Origin: Brachionus manjavacas
Lineage: Eukaryota; Rotifera; Eurotatoria; Ploima; Brachionidae
Length of the DNA: 64,000 bases
NCBI GenBank assembly: GCA_019054805.1
Contig: JAHQIY010000003.1
Location: 4,402,001 to 4,466,000 of the forward strand
Reading direction: 5' to 3'
In this document: one piece after another, positions 1-10,372 of the stretch
Layout: each line of letters starts with the position of its first letter
Numbering within the stretch: position 1 is the stretch's first letter
The notes under the pieces: model-generated
What the model saw: the letters and a program-made list of their open reading frames with translations, nothing else
What the model was told of the DNA's origin: nothing
The model's database searches: none
Translations under genes and position numbers: made by a program

Positions 1-239
1 TAAAGGTTGATTGTCAATTAACAAAAAAAATACAATTAATTGAAAAAAAAAATTAATCAACAAATATTCCCACTTATCTTTAATTTGATTAATGAATAAA
101 AGCACCGATGCTGATTACATCATTAACTCAAAATTGGATAAACCAAATGTGAGCATATCCACCGATACGGCTGAACATCATAGAAACTTTGCTCAAATCG
201 AAATTCAAAATGTCATTCTGGCTCACCCATTTAACGAGC

Positions 240-246
240 TATAAAA
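240..246 (+). promoter_or_regulatory. TATA box of zinc-finger gene, left copy
   Basis: TATAAAA lies 88 bases upstream of the ATG at 328 and is preserved in the inverted copy at 11837-11843. Spacing allows transcription to start near 270 with a short leader. Identification is by sequence only. Confidence 0.55.
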
Positions 247-327
247 TAGAGACTCTTTTTCGAGAGGATATTTAAAAATTATTTGAACATAATCCCTAGA
301 TACATTAAAATAAACCTGCTTGACAAA

Positions 328-1251
328 ATGAACACTTACCCACACAACTACTCTTATGGTTCTAATATTTGGAATCCAGAATACAATCAATGGTCTACTA
401 ATACACTCTCTCAAAATATTCCTTATCCATACTATTTTACCAACAACATAAACTACAATTTGACTTGTAATCAAAATACATCTGCTGATTTATCCTTTGA
501 TTACTCTCCAAATTCTCACCAGCTAAATGATTTTTCGACACCAATGACCACACGGACTGTCTATCAGCAACCATTCAACACTTATTCGCCTAGCTACAAT
601 TGCTCTCAAAATGTCTTGTCATTTAAATACAATGAGAAGCCAAAATTTTTGAATAATTCAGTCGATTCTAACGAGTCAAGTACGAACTTGTCATCAATAG
701 AAAATTCTCTGGACACATCGAACCGAAACAAGAGAACAATCCAAATGGACAATGAATCATTTTGTCAAGATGCAAAAAAATATCGGCCCAGCGATTGCCT
801 TGAATGCTCAATTTGCTACAAACAGTTTGATAGCAAAGCTTCTCTCATCATGCACAATCATATATATCACAACAAAGGAAATTCAAAACAGTGTCCACTC
901 TGTTCCAAAAAATTGCACAGTTACTCCAGTACCATTTTTCATTTGAAAATTCATACCAAAGAAAAAGATTACAGTTGTGAATTCTGTAGAGCTTGTTTTA
1001 CAGATGCTACTGCTCTCAAACGACACATTCGAACTCATACTGGTGAAAGGCCTTACAAGTGTGGAAAATGTCATAAAGCATTTTCACAATCAGGCAATCT
1101 AAAACGTCATATGAAAATACACAATCAAGAGAAATTGTCGACCCATTCGAACGATGCCAAAAATGATCAAGTTAATTTTAATCAAGGCGCATATGTACAA
1201 GGCTCAGTTTATTTCAACGATGATTTGTACAAGTTTTTGAATGATTTATAA
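328..1251 (+). CDS. C2H2 zinc-finger protein, left copy
   Basis: This 307-residue protein is a probable nuclear DNA-binding factor. The N-terminal half is rich in Asn, Tyr and Ser and has no recognisable domain. Four C2H2 fingers fill the C-terminal half, at about residues 160-181, 189-209, 217-237 and 245-265. Fingers 3 and 4 are joined by a classical TGERPYK linker, a feature of sequence-specific DNA binders. Finger 1 has a slightly long His-His spacing. The frame is open upstream to a TTG at 283, but the ATG at 328 in an AAAATG context is the likely start. There is no intron. A signal AATAAA follows at 1329-1334. An almost identical gene lies inverted at 10832-11755. The orthologue is not recognised. 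Confidence 0.88.
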   Translation: MNTYPHNYSYGSNIWNPEYNQWSTNTLSQNIPYPYYFTNNINYNLTCNQNTSADLSFDYSPNSHQLNDFSTPMTTRTVYQQPFNTYSPSYNCSQNVLSFKYNEKPKFLNNSVDSNESSTNLSSIENSLDTSNRNKRTIQMDNESFCQDAKKYRPSDCLECSICYKQFDSKASLIMHNHIYHNKGNSKQCPLCSKKLHSYSSTIFHLKIHTKEKDYSCEFCRACFTDATALKRHIRTHTGERPYKCGKCHKAFSQSGNLKRHMKIHNQEKLSTHSNDAKNDQVNFNQGAYVQGSVYFNDDLYKFLNDL

Positions 1252-1409
1252 TTTTTTTATTTTGTATGGTTTATTTACCCGTTTTATTCCGATTTAAGAT
1301 TTTTTTTTTATATTTTTATTTCTATTAAAATAAAGAATTATCAAAAAGAAAAAAACAATTTCACATTGATTACTATTATTTTTCTTTTTCAAATTGCTGA
1401 ATAGAACGG

Positions 1410-2213
1410 TGATCTCACATATTTTTTAACTGTGAGTTTGACAACTGTTTTGCAAAATGTATCAGGTAATTCAAACTTTGTACTTCTCAAATTTAGTCTC
1501 TGCAAAACTCTGCAATTTTATTTTATTCATTTTCTAGCTCATTTAATGCTTTTCAGATTTACAGAGCATTCTCAACGCCCTAGTTGTTTTGTTTAACATA
1601 ACATATTTTATTTAACAGATCATACCTTTTTCTTAAGAGAAAAGTTTACTCAAGAACGATGAGGATTCAAAAGACAGACGTAATGCAAACATCGTATTTT
1701 CTTAATTCAAAAAGTTGTTAATGTTTTTTAACAGAAAAAGTTTTTCTTCTTATTTTTGAAAAAAAATCTTGTGTAAAATTACGAAATAAACACTAAAGTT
1801 AATTGCTTAAAATCTGAAATAAATTTGGTCAAAGGCGACCTGAACCAAGTTAAAATGGTTCTAAGTTCAACACGACTAGGAAACAGTGAAGGAAGATTTT
1901 AGCGTACTAAAAAAATATCTTAACAAACTAAATGACACGTCTAGAATGAACCATGGCGAAATTCTTAAATAATTTTTAAATAGTTTATTTATCTCGCACA
2001 ATTCTGTATGTACCCAAGAAACATGGGTAATAAAGAAAGACAATATAAAACAATGTTTTTACAGTCTAGAAAAAAATTTATGCGACAAAAAAAATTACAA
2101 AAGAGGGTTAGGTAAACAAAAATCTCAACTGCATAGTAAAATTACCAAGTGTTGAACGTATATCTACCTTATTACACCGGTAAGACAGAAGAAAGCCAAG
2201 TCCCAACTCAATG
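1410..2213. other. Gene-free spacer
   Basis: AT-rich sequence with no convincing reading frame, RNA gene or terminal repeat that I can see. It separates the left inverted-repeat arm from retroelement remnants. Confidence 0.5.
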
Positions 2214-2430
2214 GAACTTTTAAGTTTGTTGAATAGAAATCAGCTAACGATTGCTGATATAAAACAGACACAAGAAGTTGATTATACAAACCACAAAATT
2301 ATCAAAAACAGAGCAGTAACAAGCTGGATTGATCATGTCATCTGCTAGAAGGAATAAAGACAAGAATTCTAGACAGCAAATGCAACATCGGTGACCATAA
2401 AGAAATATCCAGTACAATTAATATTTTTGA
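2214..2430 (+). pseudogene. Decayed non-LTR retrotransposon endonuclease fragment
   Basis: A short open stretch beginning near 2220 reads LSLLNRNQL and later SWIDHV, then after a stop CNIGDHKEIS. The order SWIDH followed by GDH resembles the C-terminal part of the apurinic-type endonuclease of LINE-like elements, where a late SDH motif carries the catalytic His. Stops and frameshifts interrupt it. Assignment is by resemblance only. Confidence 0.4.
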
Positions 2431-2852
2431 TATGTATCAAGATATGTAGAATACGAGAGAGTTAAGACTAAAATCACAAGACCAAAAATTAAATGGCTTA
2501 ATAAACATGATTTAATATTTTGTGTTTGAATTACAAAATGTATCCAATGTTGAAATAAAATTGAAAAAGTGCGATGTTTCAAATATTTTTTTCAGTTTCA
2601 AATAAAAAAATTATTTTAATTTAATATTGCAAGAATGAAAAACTTGGTATTTTTTATGAATTTTGACTTTAGGTTTGTGATATGATGATCCTTTATATTT
2701 GTAGTTTAATATTTGTAGTTTAAAAAACTCTACACTCTGTTTTACATTTTTCATAAATTGAGTATTTGTTAAAAAGCACCAAACGAAAGTAAATTATCAC
2801 TAAAATCAAAATTTAATAAAATGAAAACAAAATTTTTCGTGTCTAGTCCGTT

Positions 2853-3548
2853 AGGTAAATTATGGTTCACCTGTTACTGGAACGATTCTTGTTCTCAGGT
2901 TTTGTGAACTATTAGTTCACCTAATTTAAAAAGCTAATGTAATGATAAAAAATAAGATAGTAAAGATACCGTATTCCCTCGTTCGATTATGCTGCACTAC
3001 AAGCTAAGACATGCATTTTAAATAACAAAAAAGATTTTTTTTAGCATGGGTTAGATGTACTTTGGTGCATGGTCCAAAAGCTAGTAGCTTAGCTTATGGT
3101 GCAGCATAATCGAACAAGGGAATACGGTAATTACATAGAGTTGGGCGGAGTAGGAAAATTTTTCGAAATAGATGAATCTATGTTCTCCAAAGTCAAACTC
3201 TTAAGGGTGAACAATTTTGTTTAATTTTCTTTAATTTTAATTATTTTTGCTGAAAGGCAAAGATTTAAGAGAGAGCGCATTTAGGTATTTGGGATAATGA
3301 AAAGAGTAATACCAGGTCAACCAGATCAGAGCAAATGCTATTTCTAAAGCTCCTTCAAAAAAAAAACCAAAAAAATTATTAACTAATTTTTATATTTGTT
3401 TCGAGAATTAGGCATTCTATTAAATAGCTTTATTCAATTTTTTCACATAATCTAAAAATTTTTCACCTTACTCAATTTTGAACAAAAAATAGTTCACAAA
3501 ACCTGAGAACAAGAATCGTTCCAGTAACAGGTGAACCATAGTTTACCT
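2853..3548. mobile_element. MITE with about 58-bp terminal inverted repeats
   Basis: The ends are inverted copies of one another: GGTTCACCTGTTACTGGAAC near 2865 reappears reversed near 3535, and the match extends through roughly 58 bases with one or two differences. No coding capacity is visible inside. A second small element (2967-3129) is nested within. A clear target duplication was not found, so the superfamily is uncertain. Confidence 0.8.
2967..3129. mobile_element. Nested 163-bp MITE with TA target site
   Basis: Termini read TACCGTATTCCCTCGTTCGA and the reverse of that at the right end, about 40 bases of inverted match with few mismatches, bounded by TA on both sides as in Tc1/mariner-type insertions. 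A diverged relative lies at about 49165-49306. Confidence 0.75.
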
Positions 3549-3712
3549 GTAAGTTCCTACTAGTCATTCTATCTTATGTCGCCATTGAGGTGTCCATTGA
3601 AGGGCTCTTTTTGGTACCCCTAATTCTTTCAATTAAGTACATGCCCAATAGTGTTGGGATCCGTACAAGCGGACACTTAACCAAAATTTTCAGAGACCGT
3701 GACCGTGTTCGC

Positions 3713-3790
3713 AATAGACAACATTAAGGCGGGCGGTCATTTCACCTGTCAACCAGGCGGTCTATTTTTTGGACCGCTAAAAAATACGGA
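3713..3790. repeat. Dispersed repeat, copy 1
   Basis: A relatively GC-rich block containing GGCGGGCGGTCATTT followed by a second GGCGG motif. A diverged copy in the same orientation starts near 4396. One copy lies outside and the other just inside the hAT element. Origin unknown. Confidence 0.45.
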
Positions 3791-3871
3791 CAGAATGAGA
3801 ATTTTCAGTTAATTTGTTTAAATTGTTGAATAAAAACCCAAGCAATTTAAATTTCTTCTTAATTTTTAAAC

Positions 3872-4018
3872 AAATATTTTAATGTGAATTTGATGAAAAA
3901 GGTTTAAACATTCGCCCCGTATTGTAGAGATATTTTAAAGATTTTTTCACCCTCAACGGGTTTTGAACCCTCGATCATCTGCTTGCATGACTAACACGCA
4001 AACCATTCGGCTATACGG
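3872..4018 (-). mobile_element. tRNA-derived SINE, copy 1
   Basis: Read on the minus strand, the first 70 or so bases are tRNA-like, with an A-box region TAGCCGAATGG and a B-box GGTTCAAAACCC. A roughly 75-base unrelated tail follows. The same 147-bp unit is found at 12553-12699 with only two or three differences. A tRNA-like head with a constant non-tRNA body in two copies is the hallmark of a SINE. The cloverleaf is imperfect: the acceptor stem pairs poorly and the anticodon loop is eight bases. Confidence 0.8.
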
Positions 4019-4245
4019 GCACCAGTTTGGACTGGGTAATAATTGCGGTGTAGATGATCATCTCGATGCAGTAGCCTCTGTGTCTGATTAGGCTTGTTTA
4101 ATAGCGTGACTGCTGTCAAATAAATATCAGAAAGAGATTTGGCTTCAACCCTTTTATTTAAAATTCAAAATCAAATTAAGAATCCTAAAGAATCTGTACA
4201 ACGTGAAAAAAAAATTAAGAAACAAAAACATAAAAGTATTTTTTT

Positions 4246-4292
4246 TATTATTTATTTGTTTTTTTCTGTGCCAAGCTATAGCTCCTTTAAAT
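4246..4292 (-). mobile_element. Retrotransposon 3' tail, outer part, split by hAT insertion
   Basis: This matches the 3' end of the retrotransposon family seen at 44573, 43400 and 52313: a TTTATT-type tail followed by the conserved tract reading GAGCT-AGCT-GG-ACAG on the minus strand. The family sequence resumes at 10189-10372. The hAT element 4293-10188 therefore inserted into this older tail and duplicated CTTTAAAT. Confidence 0.75.
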
Positions 4293-4395
4293 CAGAGTTG
4301 TTTTTAAGTCACAAGTCTTAAGTCAAGTCAAGTCAATGACTTAAAAATTTTAAGTTTAAAAAATCGGTAAAAAAAAAGCGGCAAGTCAAAGTTAC

Positions 4396-4475
4396 GGTCA
4401 ACATTGTGGCGGGCGGTCATTTAGCCGTTCAGCTTGGCGGCCAGAATTTGGGACTGCGGCGCTGAAAAAAAAGAT
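4396..4475. repeat. Dispersed repeat, copy 2
   Basis: Diverged copy of the block at 3713-3790, sharing GGCGGGCGGTCATTT and the following GGCGG motif. It lies just inside the left end of the hAT element. Confidence 0.45.
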
Positions 4476-4565
4476 GCCAAAATATCATAAAAAATTAAAA
4501 AGTTAAGAAAATTAAATATGTTTATTAATTAAAAAAAAACCATAATTTTATTAAAAAAAAAAAAA

Positions 4566-5378
4566 AAACCAACGGCCAACAATCATCCACTACCAATAAT
4601 CAACAACTACCAACAACCAACTTCAAACAACAACAACACAACTTACTTCCAAACACTACCAACAACTATCAACCGTCAATGGCTAACAACAGCAACTAAC
4701 AAAAAAACAAATACTATTTAACCACTATTATAACTACTTCTACTACTATAACTACTACTACTACTTTACTACTATAAATACTACTACAATCACAACTACT
4801 ACTTTACTTCTACTACTATAACAACTACTACTTTACTTCTACTACAATCACAACTACTACTTTACTTCTACTACTATAACAACTACTACTTTACTTCTAC
4901 TACTACTATAACTACTACTACTACTACTTTACTACTATAAATACTACTACTATAAATACTACTACTACTTTACTTCTACTCCTACTATTACTACTACAAC
5001 TACTTTACTACTATAAATACTACTACTATAACTGCTACTACTATAACAACTACTTTACTTCTACTACTACTATAACTACTACTACAACTTTAATACTACT
5101 TTTCTTCTTCTCCTAATTTACTACTACTTCTACTTTAAAGAAATTAAGTAGTGGGAGGAGTCGTAGTATTGTTGTTACTGGTTGTTGTTGGTTGTTGGGA
5201 GTGGTTGACCGTTGACTTTTGATAGTTGTTGGTATTGGTTGGTAGTAGGTAGTGGTTGAAAGTTGGTTGTATTGTTTTGGTAGTGGTTTGGAGAAAGTTA
5301 TTCGTAGTTGTTTGGAGAAAGTTGTTTGTAGTTTGGGGTTGTTGGTAGTGGGTGATTGTTGGCCGTTGGTATTTGTAA
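4566..5378. repeat. Foldback of low-complexity arms inside hAT
   Basis: The left arm, about 4566-4700, is built from CCAAC/CAACAACTACC words; the right arm, about 5165-5378, is its reverse complement in GGTTG/GTTGTTGG words. The outermost parts match best: CCAACGGCCAACAATCA at 4569 pairs with sequence ending near 5376. Between the arms lies a long (CTA)n tract. As single strands the arms could fold into a long hairpin. Open frames through it are compositional artefacts. Confidence 0.75.
4725..5130. repeat. (CTA)n/(ACT)n imperfect trinucleotide tract
   Basis: About 400 bases of imperfect CTA/ACT triplets with TTTACTTCTACTA interruptions repeated at short intervals. It is the loop region of the surrounding foldback. 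Confidence 0.85.
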
Positions 5379-5656
5379 ATTTTTTTTTGATCAAAATATG
5401 TGTTTTTTTTTTAAAATTAATTAGCATATTTAATTATCTTAAATTTTATTATATTTTATGAAATTTTCACCTCTTTTTTTTCAATGACTTAAAATTTTTT
5501 TCTTGTTTTATTAAAGTTAATGGCTTAAATTTTTTTTTTTATAATAAATTTTCTAAATAAATTTTTTCATATTTCATAAAATTTTATTAAATTTAACTTA
5601 ATATTAAACAAACAAAAAAATATAATTAATTAATGTTTTAAATAGTATTTAATTCT

Positions 5657-7768
5657 CTATTCATTTAATAAATCCATATTTGATACCAATAAAGTTGTTG
5701 CTTCCAAATTTTTGGCAGTTAATCTTGACCTATGTGGTCTGTTGATGTAACCAGATTTAGAAAAAAGTCTTTCAACTGGTCCTGAAGAAGCAGGTATTGA
5801 TAAAAATTTTTGTGCAAGTTTCGATAGAGCCGGTAGCTTTAATTTATTCTTCATCCAAAATCTTGTGAAGCCATCATCTTCGTTATAATCGATATTGATG
5901 TATTGTTCCAATTCATGCTTGAATTTAGTTTTATCGTCGTTCTCTTCAACTTGTGGAGTGCTTCTATTTAAAAAACTAAAAAACTTCCGTCGTTTTGTTG
6001 GTGATTTTAGGAGGCTTGCTTCTGAATCTGTACTAATTGTACTCAATGGCCTGGATTTTTTTGTTGCATCATTTGAGGTACACGGAATTTGATTTTCTAA
6101 ATTATTTTCATTTCCTTCTCTAGCAGCTATTATTTTCCATTCTTGAAATAACTGATCTTCTAAGCGTTTAATAAACAAATGCTTTTCATCTGAATTCAAA
6201 CTTGATATAGCTAACCATTCGTTTTTAAATAAAGGGTCCAAGAAAGAAGAAATATACCATGAATAGTCGACTATGCTATTGTTCTTTAAATCTAATATTA
6301 CACAGAATCGTGTGTTAATTTCGTTTCTCAATTCACTGATAAACGCTTTCAGACTATTGTTTACCAGTTTGAAATCGTTCAAATGTTGTATTAATTGTAA
6401 CAAACTTGGTACTACTAGACTCAGAGTTGAGTACTGATCTCCCTGAATTTCATTTGTAACAAATTCAAATGGTTCTAAGATATTAATTATTTCTGCTAGT
6501 CTTGAATGTTCATTTTGACTTAAATTTAATCCTTGGTTATTGATCATATTTAGAGCTTCATTTAGATCGATTAATTTTATTTTACAAATAGCCCGTAAGC
6601 ACTTAAGCTCACTATTCCAGCGTACTTTTATTGGTTTTGGAATTGAATTATATTTTTTTTCAGCTAAATACGAAGCAAAATCTTTCTTTTGCCTATATTT
6701 TGCTGAAATTTTAGTGCACTTTCTAATAATTCTTTTAACGTTGTTGATTTTTGCAAGGCTTTTTTTAACAACAAGTTGTAGAGAGTGGGCAAAACATCTC
6801 ATATGCTTCAATCCTGAGTCCTGTAATAAATCAATCTCGTCGATATTAAAATTTGTATCAATTTCATCCTCAGAGCTTGTCACTTCTCCTTCAGTATCAG
6901 TTTCACTTTCTTCAATTTCCCTATCAGAAAGGTCAAACTCATCTTCACCGACAAGATGCAATAGCGTACCCATTTTAACCATATTCGAACCATTATCTGT
7001 AACTATTCGAACTAATTTCTCACGAATAGCGAATTCTTCAATAATGATATCTATTTCTCGTTTAATACCCCTTCCCGTCGTTGTTGAAATATTTTTGCAG
7101 CGAAGAACATAAGTTTTAAAATTAAAATTTTCGTCTAAAAAATGAATCGTTATCCCGAGAAATGATCTTAGTCGTCGATCTGTCCAAACATCTAAAGTTA
7201 GCGAAGCAAATCTTATTTTAGATATTAACAATTTCAAATTATAATTCATAAGGTCGATCGCTTTATTTTGCAATTTTAATATATTTGTCCTCGATGTCGG
7301 TTTCCATTTCTTGCAAATCAGTGACATAAAAGATCTAAAGGCTTCGCATTCGACTAAGCGGTAAGACAGTCCACATCCAATAATTAAATATTTAAAAATG
7401 AAGTCGTTGACTATCTCTGCCGTTAGGTTTTTCTTATGGTCTTGGTTTGACTTATCTTTTTTTTGTTCCTTTGAAGATTTAAACTCATCATATGCTTCCT
7501 TATCGCAAAATTTTAAGTTCCGAATAAAGTTTGACGTATTATTCCTTGTATCGGTAATGTTGTTCGAACAAAATTTACACTTTGCCGTTCTTGAACCAAT
7601 TTGGTTATCACTGTTAGCTAAAGAATTGTCAGATTAAATTAAAGATATAAATTTAAAATTACTCTTTATTGTCAAATCAGAGTAGGCAAAGTCAATGATT
7701 GCTTGCTGCTTTTGAGAATCAGATTCTGAGTTTGTCGAAAATTGAGATTCATCAACCAAATTGCTCAT
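5657..7768 (-). CDS. hAT-family transposase (two exons)
   Basis: The gene encodes a 688-residue DNA transposase, which cuts and pastes the surrounding element. Exon 1 is 7663-7768 (ATG at 7766-7768), the intron is 7618-7662 (45 bp, GT-AG), and exon 2 is 5657-7617; the junction keeps frame. Near the N-terminus AKCKFCSNN with NTSNFIRNLK resembles a BED zinc finger, but the expected His positions read Asn or Cys, so zinc binding may be lost. RNase H-like motifs follow: LTLDVWTD, RIVTDNGSNM (catalytic Asp), and MRCFAHSLQLVV. The C-terminus carries the hATC dimerisation signature SIPASSGPVERLFS. No stop interrupts the frame. The matching TIRs and target duplication around it make this a potentially autonomous element. 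Confidence 0.93.
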
Positions 7769-8819
7769 ATTGTTATTCAATAATTTTTTTTAAATCTTAA
7801 AATGTAATTTTTTTTTATTTTGAATTTTTCTAAATCTTTGAAAAAATAATAAATTAAAAATAAATAAATAAAATTTTTAGAAAATTTTATAGGCAAATTA
7901 CGGCCTACGTTTGGTATTTTTGATGTAAAATAATTATATTTTTAATGATAAAATTAAAAAATAAAATTGTTAAACAAATAGTTTATTTTAAATTAAAATT
8001 GGAATTTTTTATTAAATTTTTTTGACATTTGAATTTAAATAAAAAAAATTTTGAAATAACTTTCGATCGTTTAAATTAATTAAAAAATGAAATATTTTTA
8101 GTTCATTGTATTTGTCTCAATGTGACGGTTCCGAATAACTAAAAATCAATTGGCCTGTGAGTCTCACTGGAACACTAAAATTAATATATATTTATGAAAT
8201 CAATTTTGTGCTCTTGAAAAAATATTGTGCTCTCAAAAAAAATATTGCAAGTGTGACTTAGTTTAATTTTTATTGTTCAACAGTTCACTGTTGTTTGAAT
8301 TTAGATAAAAAATAGGTAAACAATTAGATGGTCTCAAAAAAAAAATTGCAAGGGTTTTTTAGTTTAAGATTATTATAATTAAAGTTTAATGTACCATATT
8401 AGAGAGTCTAATGAAAGTTAAAAACAAAAGAACTTTAATTTCAAGTTTATTTAAATAAGTTTATTTTTAGAACAAAAATAAAAAAAAATATAAATATTTT
8501 AAAGAAAACTTAAAATATACAATAAATTAAATAAAATAGTTGAATAATTTGCCCTATTATTTTTTCGATTAAAAATAATTTGTTTGCATGAACGAAACCT
8601 TAAAAAATGATTAAAAGAGGTGATGCTTTGCGTGACTATAGAAAGCGGATAGTTATAGTCCTTTATACAGCCGAGTACTTCTACAGGTACCGGTTCTGCG
8701 TACCTTGCCATATAAGTGCAAAGCTATATTTTATTTTAAATTTAATTCTAATTTATTACGTTGTCTTAATACTTAAAAAGAGGAAAAAAAGAAAAATTAT
8801 GGTAAGATGATAATTGATT
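7769..8819. other. Non-coding interior of hAT element
   Basis: AT-rich sequence upstream of the transposase start, presumably containing its promoter. I see no convincing gene. A short frame at 8607-8810 is probably chance. Confidence 0.5.
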
Positions 8820-9480
8820 GCCTTCTTTTCCAAAGGTCCTCTAACATTCCATTCCATAAATCCATTCCATTCCATACTGCGCTCATCACGATGCCATTCC
8901 TAATAAACTATTTACTCTGAATCACGCTATCCGGTACATAGTCATAGTCATAGTCCATGAAAATGCCTATAGCACGATACAGAGATCTAGTTTGATCAAA
9001 AATGGCACCCCGCAGTTTTAATATATATTTTTAGGTGTTCCGTCCCACGGGAACCCTTTTTAGGCGCATACGTTTAAAGAGAGCTTTTGTCGATCCCTTG
9101 ACCCCACCATAGTGAATGTTTTAAGACAATCACGATAGTAGGCAAAGAGGTCATCGCCAGCATCCAACGACTATCTGTCACCATGACAACATAGCCTCGC
9201 TGACTCAACTCGAGTCCTAGTCTAATCGGAGAAAAACCGCTTCGACCCGGGCGAGTGATATCAAAATCAACCCCTCTCAGGAATTGACAAAAGCCGTACA
9301 GACTGGTAGCCATTCGAAAAATGGCGTTTTAATAAGACACCAGTAAGATTCTAATAAGAACAGGGTAAAAAGGCTCTTAAAGGTTTTTACCCTACCCTCA
9401 TTATGGAGTCGCCCACTGTATATTGGCAGTGCCCACAATGTATGGTGGCAGCGCCCACATTAGGAGATAAAGACCTAACC
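8820..9480. other. GC-richer block inside hAT, possible captured DNA
   Basis: This block is clearly richer in G and C than the rest of the element. It contains TTCCA-type repeats (8845-8875), GTCATA repeats near 8940, a hairpin GTTCCGTCCCACGGGAAC near 9038, and three spaced copies of a GCCCAC motif (9407-9456). An ATG-initiated frame on the minus strand, 9074-9313 (79 codons), has no recognisable similarity. It may be captured host sequence or a structural part of the element. Confidence 0.4.
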
Positions 9481-9681
9481 CGATTGAGGATTAAGTCTTT
9501 AATTATTTCCTGACAATTAAATTTTTTATTTAATATTAATTTGTTAATGAAACAAACTAATATTTTCATTTTGATTTTCAATTTTGCTTTATCATTGCAC
9601 ATATTCAAAATTATGTCTAAATTATGTTTTTCTATCAAATATATCATTTGAATGTAAAAATTAAACATTAAGCAAATGTAA

Positions 9682-9755
9682 GAGTCCGTAGTACAATGGT
9701 TAAAGTCATGTTCATCAAATCCAAAGGTAGAGGGTACGATCCCCTTTGGTTCCGA
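9682..9755 (+). repeat. tRNA-like sequence (SINE head or tRNA pseudogene)
   Basis: An A-box-like TAGTACAATGGTTA and a B-box-like GGTACGATCCC are correctly spaced and followed by A-rich sequence. The acceptor stem does not pair well, so a functional tRNA is unlikely. Confidence 0.45.
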
Positions 9756-9790
9756 AAAAATTCAAAAAATTTAAACTTTTTTTTTAGAAT

Positions 9791-10120
9791 GTATAAAATA
9801 ATTTTTTCAAATTTTTCCCGCTACTTTTGGATTTTTAAAGCTCAAAATACTACCAAAATTATTTAATTATTATGAAAAAAATTGCAAAGAATATTTCAAA
9901 TCTAAAAATAATTTTTTCAAATTTTTCCCGCTATTTTTGGATTTTTAAAGCTCAAAATACTACCAAAATTATTTAATTAATATGAAAAAAATTGCAAAGA
10001 ATATTTCAAAACTAAAAATAATTTTTTTATATTTTTTTAGCTATTTTTGGATTTTTAAAGCCAAAAATACTACCAATAATACTTAATTTTAATGAAATAA
10101 ATAATTAAAAGTATTTCTAA
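9791..10120. repeat. Three 110-bp tandem repeats near hAT right end
   Basis: The phrase ATTTTTTC-AATTTTTCCCGC followed by TTTTTGGATTTTTAAAGC recurs at 9801, 9911 and, more diverged, at 10021, giving an exact 110-bp period. Subterminal repeats in hAT elements often serve as transposase-binding regions; that role here is inferred. Confidence 0.85.
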
Positions 10121-10188
10121 TCTAACTCATGACTTTGACTTAAATTTTTGTGACTTAGACTTAAAACTGTGACTTAAAAACAAGTCTG

Positions 10189-10372
10189 CTTTAAATTAAA
10201 AAAAAAATAATAAAATTAAAATAAAATAAGAAAAATTAAATTTTAAAATTAAAAAACTTAAAATAGAAAATATTAAAAATTAGATATATTGAACTAAAGA
10301 ATTACAGGATACGAATTTTTAAATGTTCGATTGTTTTTGGAAAAAAGAAAAAATAGTAAGGTAGCAATTATA
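10189..10372 (-). mobile_element. Retrotransposon 3' tail, inner part, split by hAT insertion
   Basis: A-rich sequence followed by ATAGTAAGGTAGCAATTA near 10353, which is also found at 44800-44820 and, reversed, near 52015 in the 3' region of the same non-LTR family. With 4246-4292 it forms one tail interrupted by the hAT insertion. Confidence 0.7.

Larger units (their letters stand above)
1..1409. repeat. Left arm of large inverted repeat
   Basis: This stretch is the near-perfect reverse complement of 10677-12083. It begins at the window edge, so the repeat may continue to the left. Only scattered single-base differences are seen, for example a Leu/Trp and an Ile/Val change in the encoded protein. 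At the inner end identity runs to about 1409 and then stops abruptly. The arm carries a whole gene unit: TATA box, coding sequence and polyadenylation signal. Confidence 0.95.
4293..10188 (-). mobile_element. Full-length hAT transposon with 8-bp target duplication
   Basis: Left end CAGAGTTGTTTTTAAGTCAC and right end CAGACTTGTTTTTAAGTCAC (read inward) are matching terminal inverted repeats beginning with CAG. The element is flanked by the exact 8-bp direct repeat CTTTAAAT at 4285-4292 and 10189-10196, the target-site size of the hAT superfamily. It is 5896 bp long and encodes a complete spliced transposase on the minus strand. Subterminal AAGTC-type motifs occur at both ends. The interior also holds an inverted low-complexity foldback (4566-5378), a GC-richer block (8820-9480), a tRNA-like piece (9682-9755) and three 110-bp tandem repeats (9791-10120). 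The intact reading frame suggests recent activity. Confidence 0.93.

Noticed and set aside
223..474. Minus-strand 83-codon frame over the zinc-finger gene (and its mirror at 11609-11860)
   Set aside because: It is the antisense shadow of the C2H2 coding sequence and is duplicated only because the gene is.
3946..4018. Functional tRNA gene
   Set aside because: Box A and B are present, but acceptor pairing is poor, the anticodon loop is eight bases, and the same head-plus-body occurs at 12553; a SINE explains it better.
4139..4321. 60-codon frame at the hAT left border
   Set aside because: Starts from TTG and crosses the insertion boundary and a retro tail; no coding character.
5113..5461. Open frames in the CAAC/GTTG foldback
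   Set aside because: Low-complexity sequence keeps frames open by composition; residues simply repeat Thr, Asn, Gln, Val and Gly.
6540..7112. 190-codon plus-strand frame opposite the hAT transposase
   Set aside because: Antisense to a clear transposase; Ser-, Ile- and Phe-rich content is what the reverse strand gives.
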